Positions 16,496-25,440 of a stretch of DNA of 40,199 nucleotides are shown piece after piece; positions within the stretch are counted from its first letter, which is position 1, and every line of letters begins with the position of its first letter. The stretch comes from Promethearchaeia archaeon (GTDB taxonomy: Archaea > Asgardarchaeota > Lokiarchaeia > Sigyniarchaeales > SOKP01). Both the position numbers and the translations under genes were made by a program. The notes beneath the pieces were generated by a model, which did not search any database, had not been told where the DNA came from, and worked only from the letters and a program-made list of their open reading frames with translations. The stretch covers positions 1-40,199 of the forward strand of contig JAHQWH010000074.1 in the NCBI GenBank assembly GCA_029856105.1, read 5' to 3'.

Positions 16496-17935
16496 TTACG
16501 GAAATCGAGTTCTCATTTGATAAATCTCCCAACTCTCGGTAGTTAACGGATTTTCGTTTAAAAAAATAAAGTTCAAATTTTTTAAATTATCAATATCACT
16601 TAGTTTAAAATCTTTAATATCGTTGTTTTCTAAAAAAAGAATAATTAAGCTCTCTAAATTATTTATTCCTTCCATCTGCTTGATATGATTTTTATCAATA
16701 AATAGCTCTTGAAGATTTTTAAGATTTTCCAATCCATCAAATGTTTCAATTTTATTGTTAGAAATCTCTAATTTGTTTAATTCTGTTAGATTATCTAAAT
16801 TATCAATATTCTCAATAATATTGTTGGATAAACTTAAAACTTTTAAGCTTAGCAACCGCTTTAACCCCTGAATATGATTAATCCGATTATCATTTATATG
16901 TAATGTAACTAAATTCTCGAGTTTTTCTAAACCAGAAATTGTTTCTATTTGATTAAAAGACAAAAAAAGGGTTCTTAAATTACCTAAATTATCGAGATTT
17001 TTTAGTTTTAAAATAGCGTTATAGCTAAGATTTAATAGTGTTAAATCGCGCAAATTATCTAAATTTTCAATTTCTGTAATTAAGTTCCGATCCAACGATA
17101 ATTTTTTTAAATTACCTAAATCCAGATTTTCAATCTTCTTTATTTTATTTGAAGATAAAGAGATTTCCTGGAGATTATTCAGACAGTCTAAATTTTCAAT
17201 CTTTTTAATTTGATTCTGCGATAAATTTAAAGTTTTTAATTGTGTTAAATGGCTAAGGCCATGAATATTTTGAATGTTATTTCTTTGGAGTTGTAAATGT
17301 TCTAATTTGACAAGCTTATTAAGAGCCTGAATTTCAGAAATATCATCCAACTTACCACCCTCACAATTTAACAAGATAATTAATCCTTTCCTTAAAGTTA
17401 CATTATATCCACAAGAATTTACGTAATAGTCGTAAAGAATTAAATTAAAGCAAACTTCTAAGATTGAACTCGGAATGGGTATATCGTAATTAGAATTAAA
17501 TATCTCTTCTGGAAACTCATAAATCTTTTTCTTAAAACTTAATTTTATAGCTTTCTTCAAATAATCTTTAATGATCTTACGAGCTTTTTTTGTATCAATC
17601 GAGTTTAATGTTTCTACAGCAAAGGATTTTTGATCCATATTATTTACATCATTTAGTGTAAACTCTAGAAGAGATACGAACTTTTTATGATAAAAATAGT
17701 TATCTCGTAAGATGTTCCCTGATAAACCTCTAATTTTAAAACTCTCATCTGAAAGAAATAATTGTTCAAAAAATTTAAACTCCTTTCCCTCATCCATAGA
17801 AGAATAGAGGTTTAACGCGGTTTCCCTTAAACTAATATTATCTGAATTTACAATCCACTCTTTTAATATATCTCTTGCCGCTCTTTTACCGATTTGGTCC
17901 AAATTTTTTTTAATATAATCAGGATTTAAATCCAT
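16496..17935 (-). CDS. HEAT-like plus SDS22-type leucine-rich-repeat protein
   Basis: A 479-residue protein with no signal peptide or membrane helix. Residues 1 to about 200 are helical and look like HEAT/ARM-type repeats (AARDILKEWIVNSDNISLRETALNLYSS, MDQKSFAVETLNSIDTKKARKIIKDYL). Residues about 205-470 contain twelve 21-24-residue leucine-rich repeats of SDS22 type, with consensus LxxLxxLxLsxNxIxxIxxLdn and a C-terminal cap ending NENPLT. Such LRRs are abundant in Lokiarchaeota and act as protein-binding scaffolds. The partner is unknown. The HEAT-plus-LRR combination on a free cytoplasmic protein suggests an adaptor. Confidence 0.82.
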   Translation of the reverse strand: MDLNPDYIKKNLDQIGKRAARDILKEWIVNSDNISLRETALNLYSSMDEGKEFKFFEQLFLSDESFKIRGLSGNILRDNYFYHKKFVSLLEFTLNDVNNMDQKSFAVETLNSIDTKKARKIIKDYLKKAIKLSFKKKIYEFPEEIFNSNYDIPIPSSILEVCFNLILYDYYVNSCGYNVTLRKGLIILLNCEGGKLDDISEIQALNKLVKLEHLQLQRNNIQNIHGLSHLTQLKTLNLSQNQIKKIENLDCLNNLQEISLSSNKIKKIENLDLGNLKKLSLDRNLITEIENLDNLRDLTLLNLSYNAILKLKNLDNLGNLRTLFLSFNQIETISGLEKLENLVTLHINDNRINHIQGLKRLLSLKVLSLSNNIIENIDNLDNLTELNKLEISNNKIETFDGLENLKNLQELFIDKNHIKQMEGINNLESLIILFLENNDIKDFKLSDIDNLKNLNFIFLNENPLTTESWEIYQMRTRFP

Positions 17936-18382
17936 CTTTAAATAATTAAAATATATGTTTGAAATCTTCTATTAAAGAATCGTATTGCTTATTTAAAATA
18001 TATTCTTCAATTTCAAATATATACAAATTTTTCTTTTTTAATTAATTAAATACATTTGTATACACAAATTCATTTTATTGGGCTTTCAAAAGTTAAGATT
18101 TGTTATACTAAATGAAAAAAGAAAAGATTAAATAAAAAAAATATTTTGTGATTTTTCCGTATTAAAAGGAATATAAACTTATTTTTTTTAAAGAAATACC
18201 CCCCAAGTATCTCAATTTTTTTGTAATAAAAAAAATTTATATACATCTAATTTATTATTATGATAATTTGAATTTGTTATAATTTGTCGATATTATTATA
18301 CTCTAAAAAAAAAATATTGATAAGTGTATAAAAAATTTTGAATAAAATTAACAAGTAAATAAAAATTAAAAAGCTGAATATT
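17936..18382. promoter_or_regulatory. Divergent intergenic region upstream of actin
   Basis: A 447-base, extremely AT-rich region between the LRR gene (-) and actin (+). A TATA-like TTTATATA sits at 18236-18243, about 140 bases before the actin ATG, with an A-rich stretch before it that could act as the BRE. A second weaker candidate (TTATTATACT) lies near 18292. A C-run (ACCCCCC, around 18198) is the only GC patch. If the distal TATA is used, the actin leader is unusually long for an archaeon. No RNA gene or repeat was recognised. Confidence 0.4.
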
Positions 18383-19528
18383 ATGGCAGAAGAAGAAAGT
18401 TTTTTAAACGCGAAAGCCTTAGTCGTTGATAATGGTACCGGGATTTCAAAAAATGGTTTCGCTGGTGAAGACCAACCTCGTTCTGTATTTCCAACTCTTA
18501 TTGGCTATCCTAAATATGAATCGATAATGACCGATGTCGAACATTACACTCGAGAATATTACATTGGAGAGGAAGCTATGCAACTTAAAGGTGTTTTAAA
18601 GTTGATGTTTCCTGTAGAACACGGTATTATCGAAGATTGGACTGCTATGGAAAAGATTTGGCATTACACGTTTTATACCGACTTACGAATCGATCCTAGC
18701 GAACATCCAGTTCTTTTAACTGAAGCTCCATTAAACCCAAGACCAAACAGAGAAAAAATGGCTGAAATAATGTTTGAAACATTCAACGTTCCAGCCCTTT
18801 ATGTTGCGATGCAAGCTGTCCTATCTCTTTACGCCTCTGGTCGTACTACGGGATGTGTAATAGATATTGGAGATGGAGTCTCTCACGTCGTACCTATTTT
18901 CGAAGGTTTCGCTTTAAGTCATGCTATCCAAAGAATCGATCTTGCTGGCCGTGATATCACAACCTACCTACAAAGATTACTCCGTCAAAAAGGGTATTCC
19001 TTTACAACTTCTGCAGAGAAAGAAATCGTCAGAGATATCAAGGAAAAACTCTGCTATGTAGCAATCGATCCAGAGAAAGAAATGATGCTTTCAAAGAAAG
19101 TTGCTGGAATGGAAAAAAGCTACATGCTTCCTGACGGAGAAACTATAAATGTAGGTGTCGAAAGATTTTTAGCACCTGAATGCTTCTTCAATCCATCAGT
19201 AATCGGGAAAGAATTAGAACCTCTCGATGATGTAATTGTTGGTGCTATTTCTGAATGTGATGTCGACCTTCGTAGAGACCTTTATGGTAATATTGTACTT
19301 TCTGGTGGCTCAACAATGTTCCCTGGAATTAAAGAACGTTTAACTAAAGAAATTAAGGAACAAATTCCAGAGTCCGTTGATGTTAAAATCATTGCTCCTC
19401 CAGAGCGTATGTATTCCGTATGGATTGGCGGTTCAATCTTAAGCTCCTTGAAGACATTCCACCGAATGTGGGTTACACGTCGGGAGTATAAAGAGATGGG
19501 GCCCCAAGTGATTCACCGTTGCTTTTAA
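18383..19528 (+). CDS. Asgard actin (lokiactin)
   Basis: A true actin-family ATPase of 381 residues, close to eukaryotic actin in length. Phosphate-1 loop is [17 protein letters not shown], phosphate-2 loop is [17 protein letters not shown], and the adenosine motif is [15 protein letters not shown]. Other eukaryote-like stretches are [59 protein letters not shown] and the terminal IHRCF. A cytoplasmic filament-forming role is expected from characterised Asgard actins. The first nine residues include EEE, an acidic N-terminus like that of conventional actins. It is monocistronic, followed by a strong terminator-like element, and an unknown helical protein is encoded 309 bases downstream. Confidence 0.97.
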   Translation: MAEEESFLNAKALVVDNGTGISKNGFAGEDQPRSVFPTLIGYPKYESIMTDVEHYTREYYIGEEAMQLKGVLKLMFPVEHGIIEDWTAMEKIWHYTFYTDLRIDPSEHPVLLTEAPLNPRPNREKMAEIMFETFNVPALYVAMQAVLSLYASGRTTGCVIDIGDGVSHVVPIFEGFALSHAIQRIDLAGRDITTYLQRLLRQKGYSFTTSAEKEIVRDIKEKLCYVAIDPEKEMMLSKKVAGMEKSYMLPDGETINVGVERFLAPECFFNPSVIGKELEPLDDVIVGAISECDVDLRRDLYGNIVLSGGSTMFPGIKERLTKEIKEQIPESVDVKIIAPPERMYSVWIGGSILSSLKTFHRMWVTRREYKEMGPQVIHRCF

Positions 19529-19590
19529 GCCCATCTGGGCAAATACCTAATTTTTTTTGAATTTTTTATTTTTCTTTTTTATTATTTTTT
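19529..19590 (+). terminator. GC hairpin plus T-tracts after actin
   Basis: Immediately after the actin TAA, GCCCA-TC-TGGGC (19529-19540) forms a perfect GC-rich hairpin. It is followed about 10 nt later by T8 (19551-19558) and several further T-runs up to 19590. The combination resembles a bacterial intrinsic terminator; archaeal RNA polymerase usually needs only the T-tract. Strong termination of a highly expressed gene is the likely role. Confidence 0.6.
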
Positions 19591-19837
19591 CAATTCCTTA
19601 AATAAAATTTAGTGTTTTATTTAGAACTTCTTCTAAAGGTGTTTTTACTGAATAAGATCCCGTATTCGTATCCAATATTTTTTAACCAAAATCTATTATT
19701 AATTGGATATTTTAGATTCAAAAAAATATAAGTAGATAATAAATTTAATGTTGATTTAAATTAAAATGTATAAAGAAAAAAACGAAATCTAAAAACAATT
19801 TAAATGTAATATTATTGTCTATTGGAGCGTAAATGTC
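19591..19837. other. Intergenic DNA upstream of the 324-residue gene
   Basis: About 250 AT-rich bases. The stretch should hold the promoter of the next gene; TTTAATG- and TTTAAAT-like tracts are present, but none is a clear TATA box. GGAG at 19824-19827 is a possible ribosome-binding site for the ATG at 19838. I see nothing else. Confidence 0.35.
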
Positions 19838-20812
19838 ATGCCTGAAAGTAGCGTTATTTTAAACGATCTTAACAAGGTCTTTATACCTTGTCGAACGGTT
19901 TTAGAGATGGAAGCATTAACATCTTTGTTTTTAGAATATTATAACTACGATCTGATCAAAGAGGTTCCCAAAAGTCAACCATCAAGCCAAAAAATTATAG
20001 AAATCTTTCAAATCTTAGAATGCCAGCCTCTTGAGAGGATTATTGAATATTTTATCGATGTAGTTGTGCATAAACTCAAACCGATCGTGATGTACGCAAG
20101 GGACCATCAAGATCGATTTAGAATGGGAAATGTAGTGGCTTACACTAAAACGCGTATGTGTCTCTATCTAGCGCTGCATAGATTAAAGTTAAAATTTTTG
20201 ATCATAAATCATTTTATGCAGGTATTTAAAGAAAATAAATTTAAAATAAATTTACCAGATGAACAAGAAGGTTTAGGAGCTCATGTGTTTATGGCTTCTT
20301 TCTATAAGAATTACACTCATAAGAATAAAATGAATCTAAGATTAATGCTTTCAACGAAAAGAGTTTCAGAGAGAGTCAGCAAATTAATAGATCTTAAAGA
20401 CATTGTAACTAACGAGGATATTATTTACGCAATAACTTTTAAAAAGTTTTTAGATGACAAGAATCGAATTAAATTTATTATGAGAGAAATTAAGGCCTCG
20501 TTATTCGTATGCAAAGTCATGTTCGCACAAATGGATGTTCTTAACCCTTTTACCATTGGTAAAGAAACTATGATCGATGCTGAAGAAATTATGTTAAGCC
20601 AAGATTTCATACCGGTACTAATACCCGCTATTTCAAATAGTTATTTAGGGAATAATCCGGCTCAACTTGAAGATTTATTTCGGGCTTATGAATTTTTGAT
20701 GAAAAGAGTATTGGAAGGACTTAATTATGCCGTAGAAATAGCTTCAGGAGGCCAAATAATTCTCGATTTAGACGATACAATATACAATTCAGGAAATATC
20801 TTCGATATTTAA
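19838..20812 (+). CDS. Unrecognised all-helical protein downstream of actin
   Basis: A 324-residue protein that I do not recognise. It appears almost entirely alpha-helical and soluble, with no signal peptide, membrane span or cysteine motif. Distinctive segments are PLERIIEYFIDVVVHKLKPIVMYARDHQDRFRMGNVVAYTKTRMCLYLALHR (read in parts), REIKASLFVCKVMFAQMDVLNPF and an acidic end IILDLDDTIYNSGNIFDI. The DLDDT sequence resembles a HAD phosphatase motif, but no other HAD motif or fold element supports that. The gene is on the actin strand after the actin terminator, so it is probably transcribed separately. A link to actin would be positional inference only. Confidence 0.7.
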   Translation: MPESSVILNDLNKVFIPCRTVLEMEALTSLFLEYYNYDLIKEVPKSQPSSQKIIEIFQILECQPLERIIEYFIDVVVHKLKPIVMYARDHQDRFRMGNVVAYTKTRMCLYLALHRLKLKFLIINHFMQVFKENKFKINLPDEQEGLGAHVFMASFYKNYTHKNKMNLRLMLSTKRVSERVSKLIDLKDIVTNEDIIYAITFKKFLDDKNRIKFIMREIKASLFVCKVMFAQMDVLNPFTIGKETMIDAEEIMLSQDFIPVLIPAISNSYLGNNPAQLEDLFRAYEFLMKRVLEGLNYAVEIASGGQIILDLDDTIYNSGNIFDI

Positions 20813-20882
20813 GTAACATGCTGAAATTTACGCGATAAAAGAAGAAAGTAAAAAGTAAAAAATTGAAATTAATTCATATAAA

Positions 20883-21995
20883 TTATTGTCGCTCTTTTAA
20901 AGCCTTTGTATATCTCTCGTATTTCCTTTTGCCAAAACCTATTACTTTAGCTAACATCTCTGACTTTTTGACGGATGTGTTAAATTCGTTTGGTTCTTTA
21001 ATATAACCTTCTTTTAAAGCATTGTTGTAAATTTCTTCGCCTATTTTAGTTCTTATCACCGATGTAGTGAATCCATCTTGCGACCCTAAACCCCCAAATG
21101 ATATGTCTGCATAAACATTGGAAAAGTCTCGGCAAGCGTAACAAGCTGCTCTAGTAATTCCTCCCAATTCATTAAAACCGATGTGGATAGATTTCTGATT
21201 TTGAAGCGTTAATATAAGGTCTTCTTTGATATTCATTTTTTCAACTTCGTTAAACGAGAAGTTAAATTTTTCTTCCAATTCCTTGCGTCCTTCAGTACTG
21301 AAAGAAAAATTAAAATTGCAAAATAGCCCTATAGTATATTTTATTATGTGTGCTGGTAAAATACTCAATTCTTGCATTTTCCTAATAGACATAATTTGAC
21401 AAGGAGTGCCAACGACTGCTATGTTCATCATATCCGAGCTAACGACTTTTTTTAGTTTAGTTATTGTAGGAATGAAAGTATTATAGTTTTCTAAACCAAC
21501 AACGCCTTGAGATAAATCAAAATGAGATCCTGCGGCTTCAATTAACTCTTCTTTAGTTGTAGCAAAGAAAGGTACTCGGTTAAAGGGTCCTTCCTTTTTA
21601 GAAACTATTGCTCCGTTTATTAAATTATGATCTAATAAATAGCTAAGGATAGCAGTTACTACACCTCCATCAGTTGCATTCTTTAGAATTTCTTCCGAAT
21701 TAGCCTGACTTGAAGTTATTTTAGCCCAATTACCTATTGATACTTTGTAATTGAATCTATCATTTAACTCATTATCCAATACATGAGTTTGAGGGCAAAT
21801 TAAATAACAAATACCACATTTTAAGCAATTGTCTTTATTATAATATCTAGGAGGTCCGGATTCAGACATCTCAATTGCTTTTAGTTCGTGTGCTGAGCAA
21901 AAGCTTACGCATCCACCACATTCTCCACAAATTCCCGGTTCATGAACCTCTCTTATCAAATCCTCAAAGGATTTAGGTAAAATCTCTTCAACCAT
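20883..21995 (-). CDS. frhB: FrhB/FdhB-like F420-interacting iron-sulfur flavoprotein
   Basis: A 370-residue member of the coenzyme F420 hydrogenase/dehydrogenase beta-subunit family. Two N-terminal [4Fe-4S] sites are visible (CGECGGCVSFC and CLKCGICYLICPQ). The FrhB core follows, with NATDGGVVTAILSYLL, the flavin/F420-domain segment VVGTPCQIMSIRKMQE, and CYACRDFSNVYADISFGGLGSQDGF. Such subunits carry FAD and exchange hydride with F420. It is the last gene of the long Hdr cluster, 49 bases after the FlxA-like gene. That suggests it couples F420/F420H2 to the same electron-bifurcating complex, or feeds ferredoxin electrons to F420. Confidence 0.9.
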   Translation of the reverse strand: MVEEILPKSFEDLIREVHEPGICGECGGCVSFCSAHELKAIEMSESGPPRYYNKDNCLKCGICYLICPQTHVLDNELNDRFNYKVSIGNWAKITSSQANSEEILKNATDGGVVTAILSYLLDHNLINGAIVSKKEGPFNRVPFFATTKEELIEAAGSHFDLSQGVVGLENYNTFIPTITKLKKVVSSDMMNIAVVGTPCQIMSIRKMQELSILPAHIIKYTIGLFCNFNFSFSTEGRKELEEKFNFSFNEVEKMNIKEDLILTLQNQKSIHIGFNELGGITRAACYACRDFSNVYADISFGGLGSQDGFTTSVIRTKIGEEIYNNALKEGYIKEPNEFNTSVKKSEMLAKVIGFGKRKYERYTKALKERQ

Positions 21996-22044
21996 TTTTT
22001 AATCTACCTTTTTTATTATTTTAATTTAAAATTAATTTTTGTTT

Positions 22045-22884
22045 TTAATATTCGTTCGGTAATTTTTTAAGCTCTGCCAAAGAAAAAACGGGACCATCGA
22101 TACAGACAAATTTATTGCCAATATTGCATCTCCCACATTTTCCAATTCCGCACTTCATCCTCATTTCTAATGAATTTAGTACCTGTTCGTCATTAAATTT
22201 CAATTCTTCTAGAACTGCTATTGTCGTCTTAATCATGATTGGGGGGCCACACACTACAGCTATAGCGTTATCCGAAGAAGGTGCTACTTCTTTTACAATA
22301 GGGGCTACGAAACCAACTTTTTCTTTCCACCCTTCCTCTTCGCGATCAATAGTTAAAACCACTTCGATATCGTCGTGTTTTTTCCAATCTTCTAAAACAT
22401 CGCGGTATAAAACTTCGCCGGAGTCGCGATTTCCATAAATTACTGTGATCTTCTTGTAATCCTTTCTGTGCTTCTCGTTTAACAAGTAAATAACGAGGGA
22501 CCTTAAAGTTGAAAACGCAAACCCCCCACCAATAACCACAATATCCTTACCCTTCATTTCGTCAATAGGCCATCCGTTTCCAAAAGGACCTCTTACGCCT
22601 ACAACATCTCCAATATTGCAGTTATGAAATTCCGATGTTACGGTCCCCATCTTTTTTATAGTAAATTTAATCGAGCTTTCTTCAGTAGGAGATGAAGCAA
22701 TTCCTATAGGTGCTTCACCCTTTCCTATTAAACTTATTTCAGCGAATTGTCCAGGAATATAATTGAATTTGTTATAATCTTCTTCTTTCTTAAATTCTAA
22801 TTCAAGAGTTTTAATGTCATTAAATTTGTTTTCAGAAACAATATTTTTTACGGTGGTAAGCATTGGGATATAAAGATTAGGCAC
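22045..22884 (-). CDS. flxA: FlxA-like FAD/NAD(P)-binding oxidoreductase subunit
   Basis: A 279-residue ferredoxin-reductase-type subunit related to FlxA, sulfhydrogenase gamma and DHODB (PyrK). The N-terminal FAD barrel shows YIPGQFAEISL and PIGIASSP, then VRGPFGNGWPID. The NAD(P) domain has the glycine-rich VVIGGGFAFSTLRSLV and ends in VVCGPPIMIKT. The C-terminus carries a [2Fe-2S] cysteine set, MRMKCGIGKCGRCNIGNKFVC. It oxidises or reduces NAD(P)H and passes electrons to the FlxB subunit. It overlaps the upstream FlxB-like gene by 8 bases, so the two are co-translated. Confidence 0.9.
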   Translation of the reverse strand: MPNLYIPMLTTVKNIVSENKFNDIKTLELEFKKEEDYNKFNYIPGQFAEISLIGKGEAPIGIASSPTEESSIKFTIKKMGTVTSEFHNCNIGDVVGVRGPFGNGWPIDEMKGKDIVVIGGGFAFSTLRSLVIYLLNEKHRKDYKKITVIYGNRDSGEVLYRDVLEDWKKHDDIEVVLTIDREEEGWKEKVGFVAPIVKEVAPSSDNAIAVVCGPPIMIKTTIAVLEELKFNDEQVLNSLEMRMKCGIGKCGRCNIGNKFVCIDGPVFSLAELKKLPNEY

Positions 22885-23938
22885 TCACATTCTCCTCCTC
22901 TTTTGGTTTTATATTATTTATTTTATTAATTATTGTTCTGAGATCGTTATTAACTGGGCATACTTGGATACATCGTCCACACCCCACACATCCAATTAGG
23001 TCGTAATTCAAGGGGTAATAACTAAATTTGTGTAATATACGATTTCGGCATCGCTCAATATTACTATCGCGTGGATTGTGACCGCTCGTATGAAGTGTAT
23101 AAAGGCAGAATTGGCAAGTGTCCCAGATTCTTATTCGTCTGCCACGATTCTCGTATTGAGCATTCTCATCGATAACATCAAAACAAGTGCATGTAGGGCA
23201 TAAAAATGTACACGATCCACACCCTAAACAATTTTCACTAACCTCTTTCCAAATTTCGTTGGCAAAATTACTATTTAAAATCTCACTCGTGTTAGTTAGA
23301 TCTAATTTTGTGGTTATTAAATTTTCTGCCTTCTTTGCTAATTCTTGTGCTTTTTTTACGTCTGCTTTAGAAGCTTTTGAAAGCCATGACAATTGTTGAA
23401 TTAAGTTATTTCCTTTCTCGCTTACACCTTCTACTAAATATTTGTCGCCTAAATCTACTAAAAAAATATCCATATCATCTTTTTGGAAGGGATGTCCTTC
23501 AACCGATATACAAAAACACGTGCTTTTTGGAGAATTACAACCAATTCCTATTATTAAGCTATTTTTTCTTTTTTTTAAAAATATTTCATCTTGGAAATCT
23601 CCAAAAGCGAAGAATTTTTCTAACAGATCAAAACTATGAGCGTCGCACGGTCTTATGCCGAAAAGAATATTTTTTTCGTCTAAATCTTTTCTATCTTCAA
23701 TTTCTGTAACATTTTTACCATCTGTTTTAAACTCAAAAAGAACTTCCATTTGTGGAAACAAAATTTCTTTTGGCGGAATTTTAGAATTGAAATAATTTAA
23801 TTCAATTTCTTCTGGGTTCGAAATATTTCTATAAGCAATATAACCTTTTTCTTTGACGGGAGCAAAGAAATTATATTCTCCTGATAACTCATTATACAAC
23901 TTTGCGATTTGGTCTTTCATTAAAATCATTACTTCCAT
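22877..23938 (-). CDS. flxB: FlxB-like 4Fe-4S protein (sulfhydrogenase beta/AsrA-like)
   Basis: A 353-residue iron-sulfur subunit of the sulfhydrogenase-beta/anaerobic sulfite reductase A/FlxB type. The N-terminal domain contains GIRPCDAHSFDLLEKFF and GIGCNSPKSTCFC, both characteristic. The C-terminal half has two [4Fe-4S] motifs, CLGCGSCTFLCPTCTC and CVGCGRCIQVCPVNND, with WDTCQFCLYTLH between them. It probably relays electrons between the FlxA flavin and FlxC. The ATG at 23938 follows GGTGAG closely; Met4 is a possible alternative. It sits 16 bases after the FlxC-like gene. Confidence 0.9.
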   Translation of the reverse strand: MEVMILMKDQIAKLYNELSGEYNFFAPVKEKGYIAYRNISNPEEIELNYFNSKIPPKEILFPQMEVLFEFKTDGKNVTEIEDRKDLDEKNILFGIRPCDAHSFDLLEKFFAFGDFQDEIFLKKRKNSLIIGIGCNSPKSTCFCISVEGHPFQKDDMDIFLVDLGDKYLVEGVSEKGNNLIQQLSWLSKASKADVKKAQELAKKAENLITTKLDLTNTSEILNSNFANEIWKEVSENCLGCGSCTFLCPTCTCFDVIDENAQYENRGRRIRIWDTCQFCLYTLHTSGHNPRDSNIERCRNRILHKFSYYPLNYDLIGCVGCGRCIQVCPVNNDLRTIINKINNIKPKEEENVSA

Positions 23939-23954
23939 TTTCTCACCACTTATA

Positions 23955-24968
23955 TTAATCCTCTTCCATCATAAATTCTTCTTTATCATCCATCTTAAAC
24001 GACATCATTGGAGATACCGTTTCTTTATCCATACCTGAAGTGAAATTATATCTTTCTTTTACAATTTTCTCTAATTTTCTCGTTATTAAATTCAAATCTA
24101 TACCCATAGGGCAAACGCTGCTACAAGCGCCGCAAGCAACACATCTACCCGCTAAGTGCATAGCTCGATTAAAATGAAAAGCAAAAATGTCTGTAAAATC
24201 AGTTGTTTTTCCAAACCAAATAGGTTTATTTTGGTCCACGAAACACAGATTGCAATAACACATCGGACACACTTCTCTACACGCATAACATCTCGTGCAT
24301 GCGCTTAAAGTATCTTTAATATACGCCCATTTTTCTTCAGAAGTTTTGGATTCAAAATCAGAAATGTCGTTAAAATCATCTTCAATAACGGGATTCTCTA
24401 AGCATTCTCCTACGCATGAGTCGTTCACATTAGGAGGGGATTTAACCTTACAAACCTTGCATAATTCATTCATATATTCGTCGAAAGGAAATGTTTCTTC
24501 AAAATCTCTTCCCTTTACGATAATATTATTACCCAAAATAGAAGCTTCTAATATTTCTTTTTCTCCAATTTCCTTCTCAATTCTTTTCCTATTTATTATT
24601 CCATTACAGGAAATTCCTATCATTTTAATATTATCAAAATTAATTTGATTCTCGACGGCTAAGTGAATTAACGCTCTTCCAACGCAACCTTTTGCGACAA
24701 TACCAACTTTCAGTTTTTTACCCTCATCATCGTATAGCGTAGGAATTCTAGGAGCTAAATAATTAGCCAAATTTACGTAACATAAATTATCCCACATCAA
24801 TTTATCCACATCTTCTTCATTTGTAATGAAAACTGGAGAAGAGCTTAAGGGTACTGTTCCGTTTGTATAGCCGATAATAACGTCAACTTCCTTTTCTCTA
24901 AGCAAATTCCTTGCTAATTCTTTAATCTTATTTCCGATGTCTTGGTTTTCTGATTCAATATCTCCCAC
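23955..24968 (-). CDS. flxC: FlxC-like 4Fe-4S dicluster protein
   Basis: A 337-residue iron-sulfur protein. The N-terminal half (about 1-180) has GIVAKGCVGRALIHLAV and GISCNGII, like the beta-subunit N-terminal domain of F420-hydrogenase/formate-dehydrogenase families, plus extra cysteines (ELCKVCKVKSPP, DSCVGECLE). The C-terminal half holds two ferredoxin-like clusters, CTRCYACREVCPMCYCNLC and CVACGACSSVCPMGID. This matches FlxC or related Hdr-associated proteins. The start is GTG at 24968 with a perfect GGTGAT six bases upstream, overlapping the end of the short mvhD. The last 25 residues are Met- and acid-rich. Expected role: electron transfer between the Flx flavoprotein and MvhD/HdrA. 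Confidence 0.85.
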   Translation of the reverse strand: MGDIESENQDIGNKIKELARNLLREKEVDVIIGYTNGTVPLSSSPVFITNEEDVDKLMWDNLCYVNLANYLAPRIPTLYDDEGKKLKVGIVAKGCVGRALIHLAVENQINFDNIKMIGISCNGIINRKRIEKEIGEKEILEASILGNNIIVKGRDFEETFPFDEYMNELCKVCKVKSPPNVNDSCVGECLENPVIEDDFNDISDFESKTSEEKWAYIKDTLSACTRCYACREVCPMCYCNLCFVDQNKPIWFGKTTDFTDIFAFHFNRAMHLAGRCVACGACSSVCPMGIDLNLITRKLEKIVKERYNFTSGMDKETVSPMMSFKMDDKEEFMMEED

Positions 24969-24974
24969 TTTTTA

Positions 24975-25436
24975 TCACCATTTTTTCTCAAATTTTTTAT
25001 TTGGTCCCAATTTTCTAACCAACTTGGTGGTTTTTCTTATCAAAACAGCAAATCGTTCGCCTTCAGCAGCAGAAGCCCACATAAAATTAACTCTATCTGG
25101 TTCAATTCCAAAGAATTCTAATAAATCCTTTAAAATTCCAAACCTTCTTCTAGCTACTAAATTTCCTGTTAAATAATGGCAATCTCCGGGATGGCATCCA
25201 GAAACCAGTACTCCATCCCATCCATCTAATAATGCTTTTACTATAAAATAAGGATTTATTCTACCTGAACATGGAACTCTAACTACTCTAATATTTGGAG
25301 GGTATTGAATTCTACTCACTCCTGCTAGATCTGCTCCCGCATAGGAACACCAATTACATAAAAATGCTAATATCTTAGGTTCCCAATCATCATTATTTTT
25401 TTTCATTTGTTCTGTTTCACTTGTAATTTCGTTCAT
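24975..25436 (-). CDS. mvhD: MvhD/FlxD-like iron-sulfur linker, short form
   Basis: A 153-residue MvhD-family protein with a [2Fe-2S] centre that docks an electron-donating module onto HdrA. Diagnostic cysteine blocks are FLCNWCSYAGADLAGVSRIQYP, VPCSGRINPYFI and SGCHPGDCHYLTGN. The later WASAAEGERFA is conserved. It lacks the winged-helix tail of the other copy (28460-29230). It lies between the full-length HdrA gene (5 bases) and flxC, the place where FlxD would be expected in a Flx-Hdr cluster. Confidence 0.92.
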   Translation of the reverse strand: MNEITSETEQMKKNNDDWEPKILAFLCNWCSYAGADLAGVSRIQYPPNIRVVRVPCSGRINPYFIVKALLDGWDGVLVSGCHPGDCHYLTGNLVARRRFGILKDLLEFFGIEPDRVNFMWASAAEGERFAVLIRKTTKLVRKLGPNKKFEKKW

Positions 25437-25440
25437 TTTA

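Noticed and set aside
19838..20812. HAD-phosphatase assignment from the DLDDT sequence
   Set aside because: The motif is at the C-terminus and no other HAD motif or fold pattern is present.
22115..24648. Plus-strand open frames inside the Flx genes
   Set aside because: They are antisense to strongly conserved iron-sulfur protein genes and show no protein-like composition.
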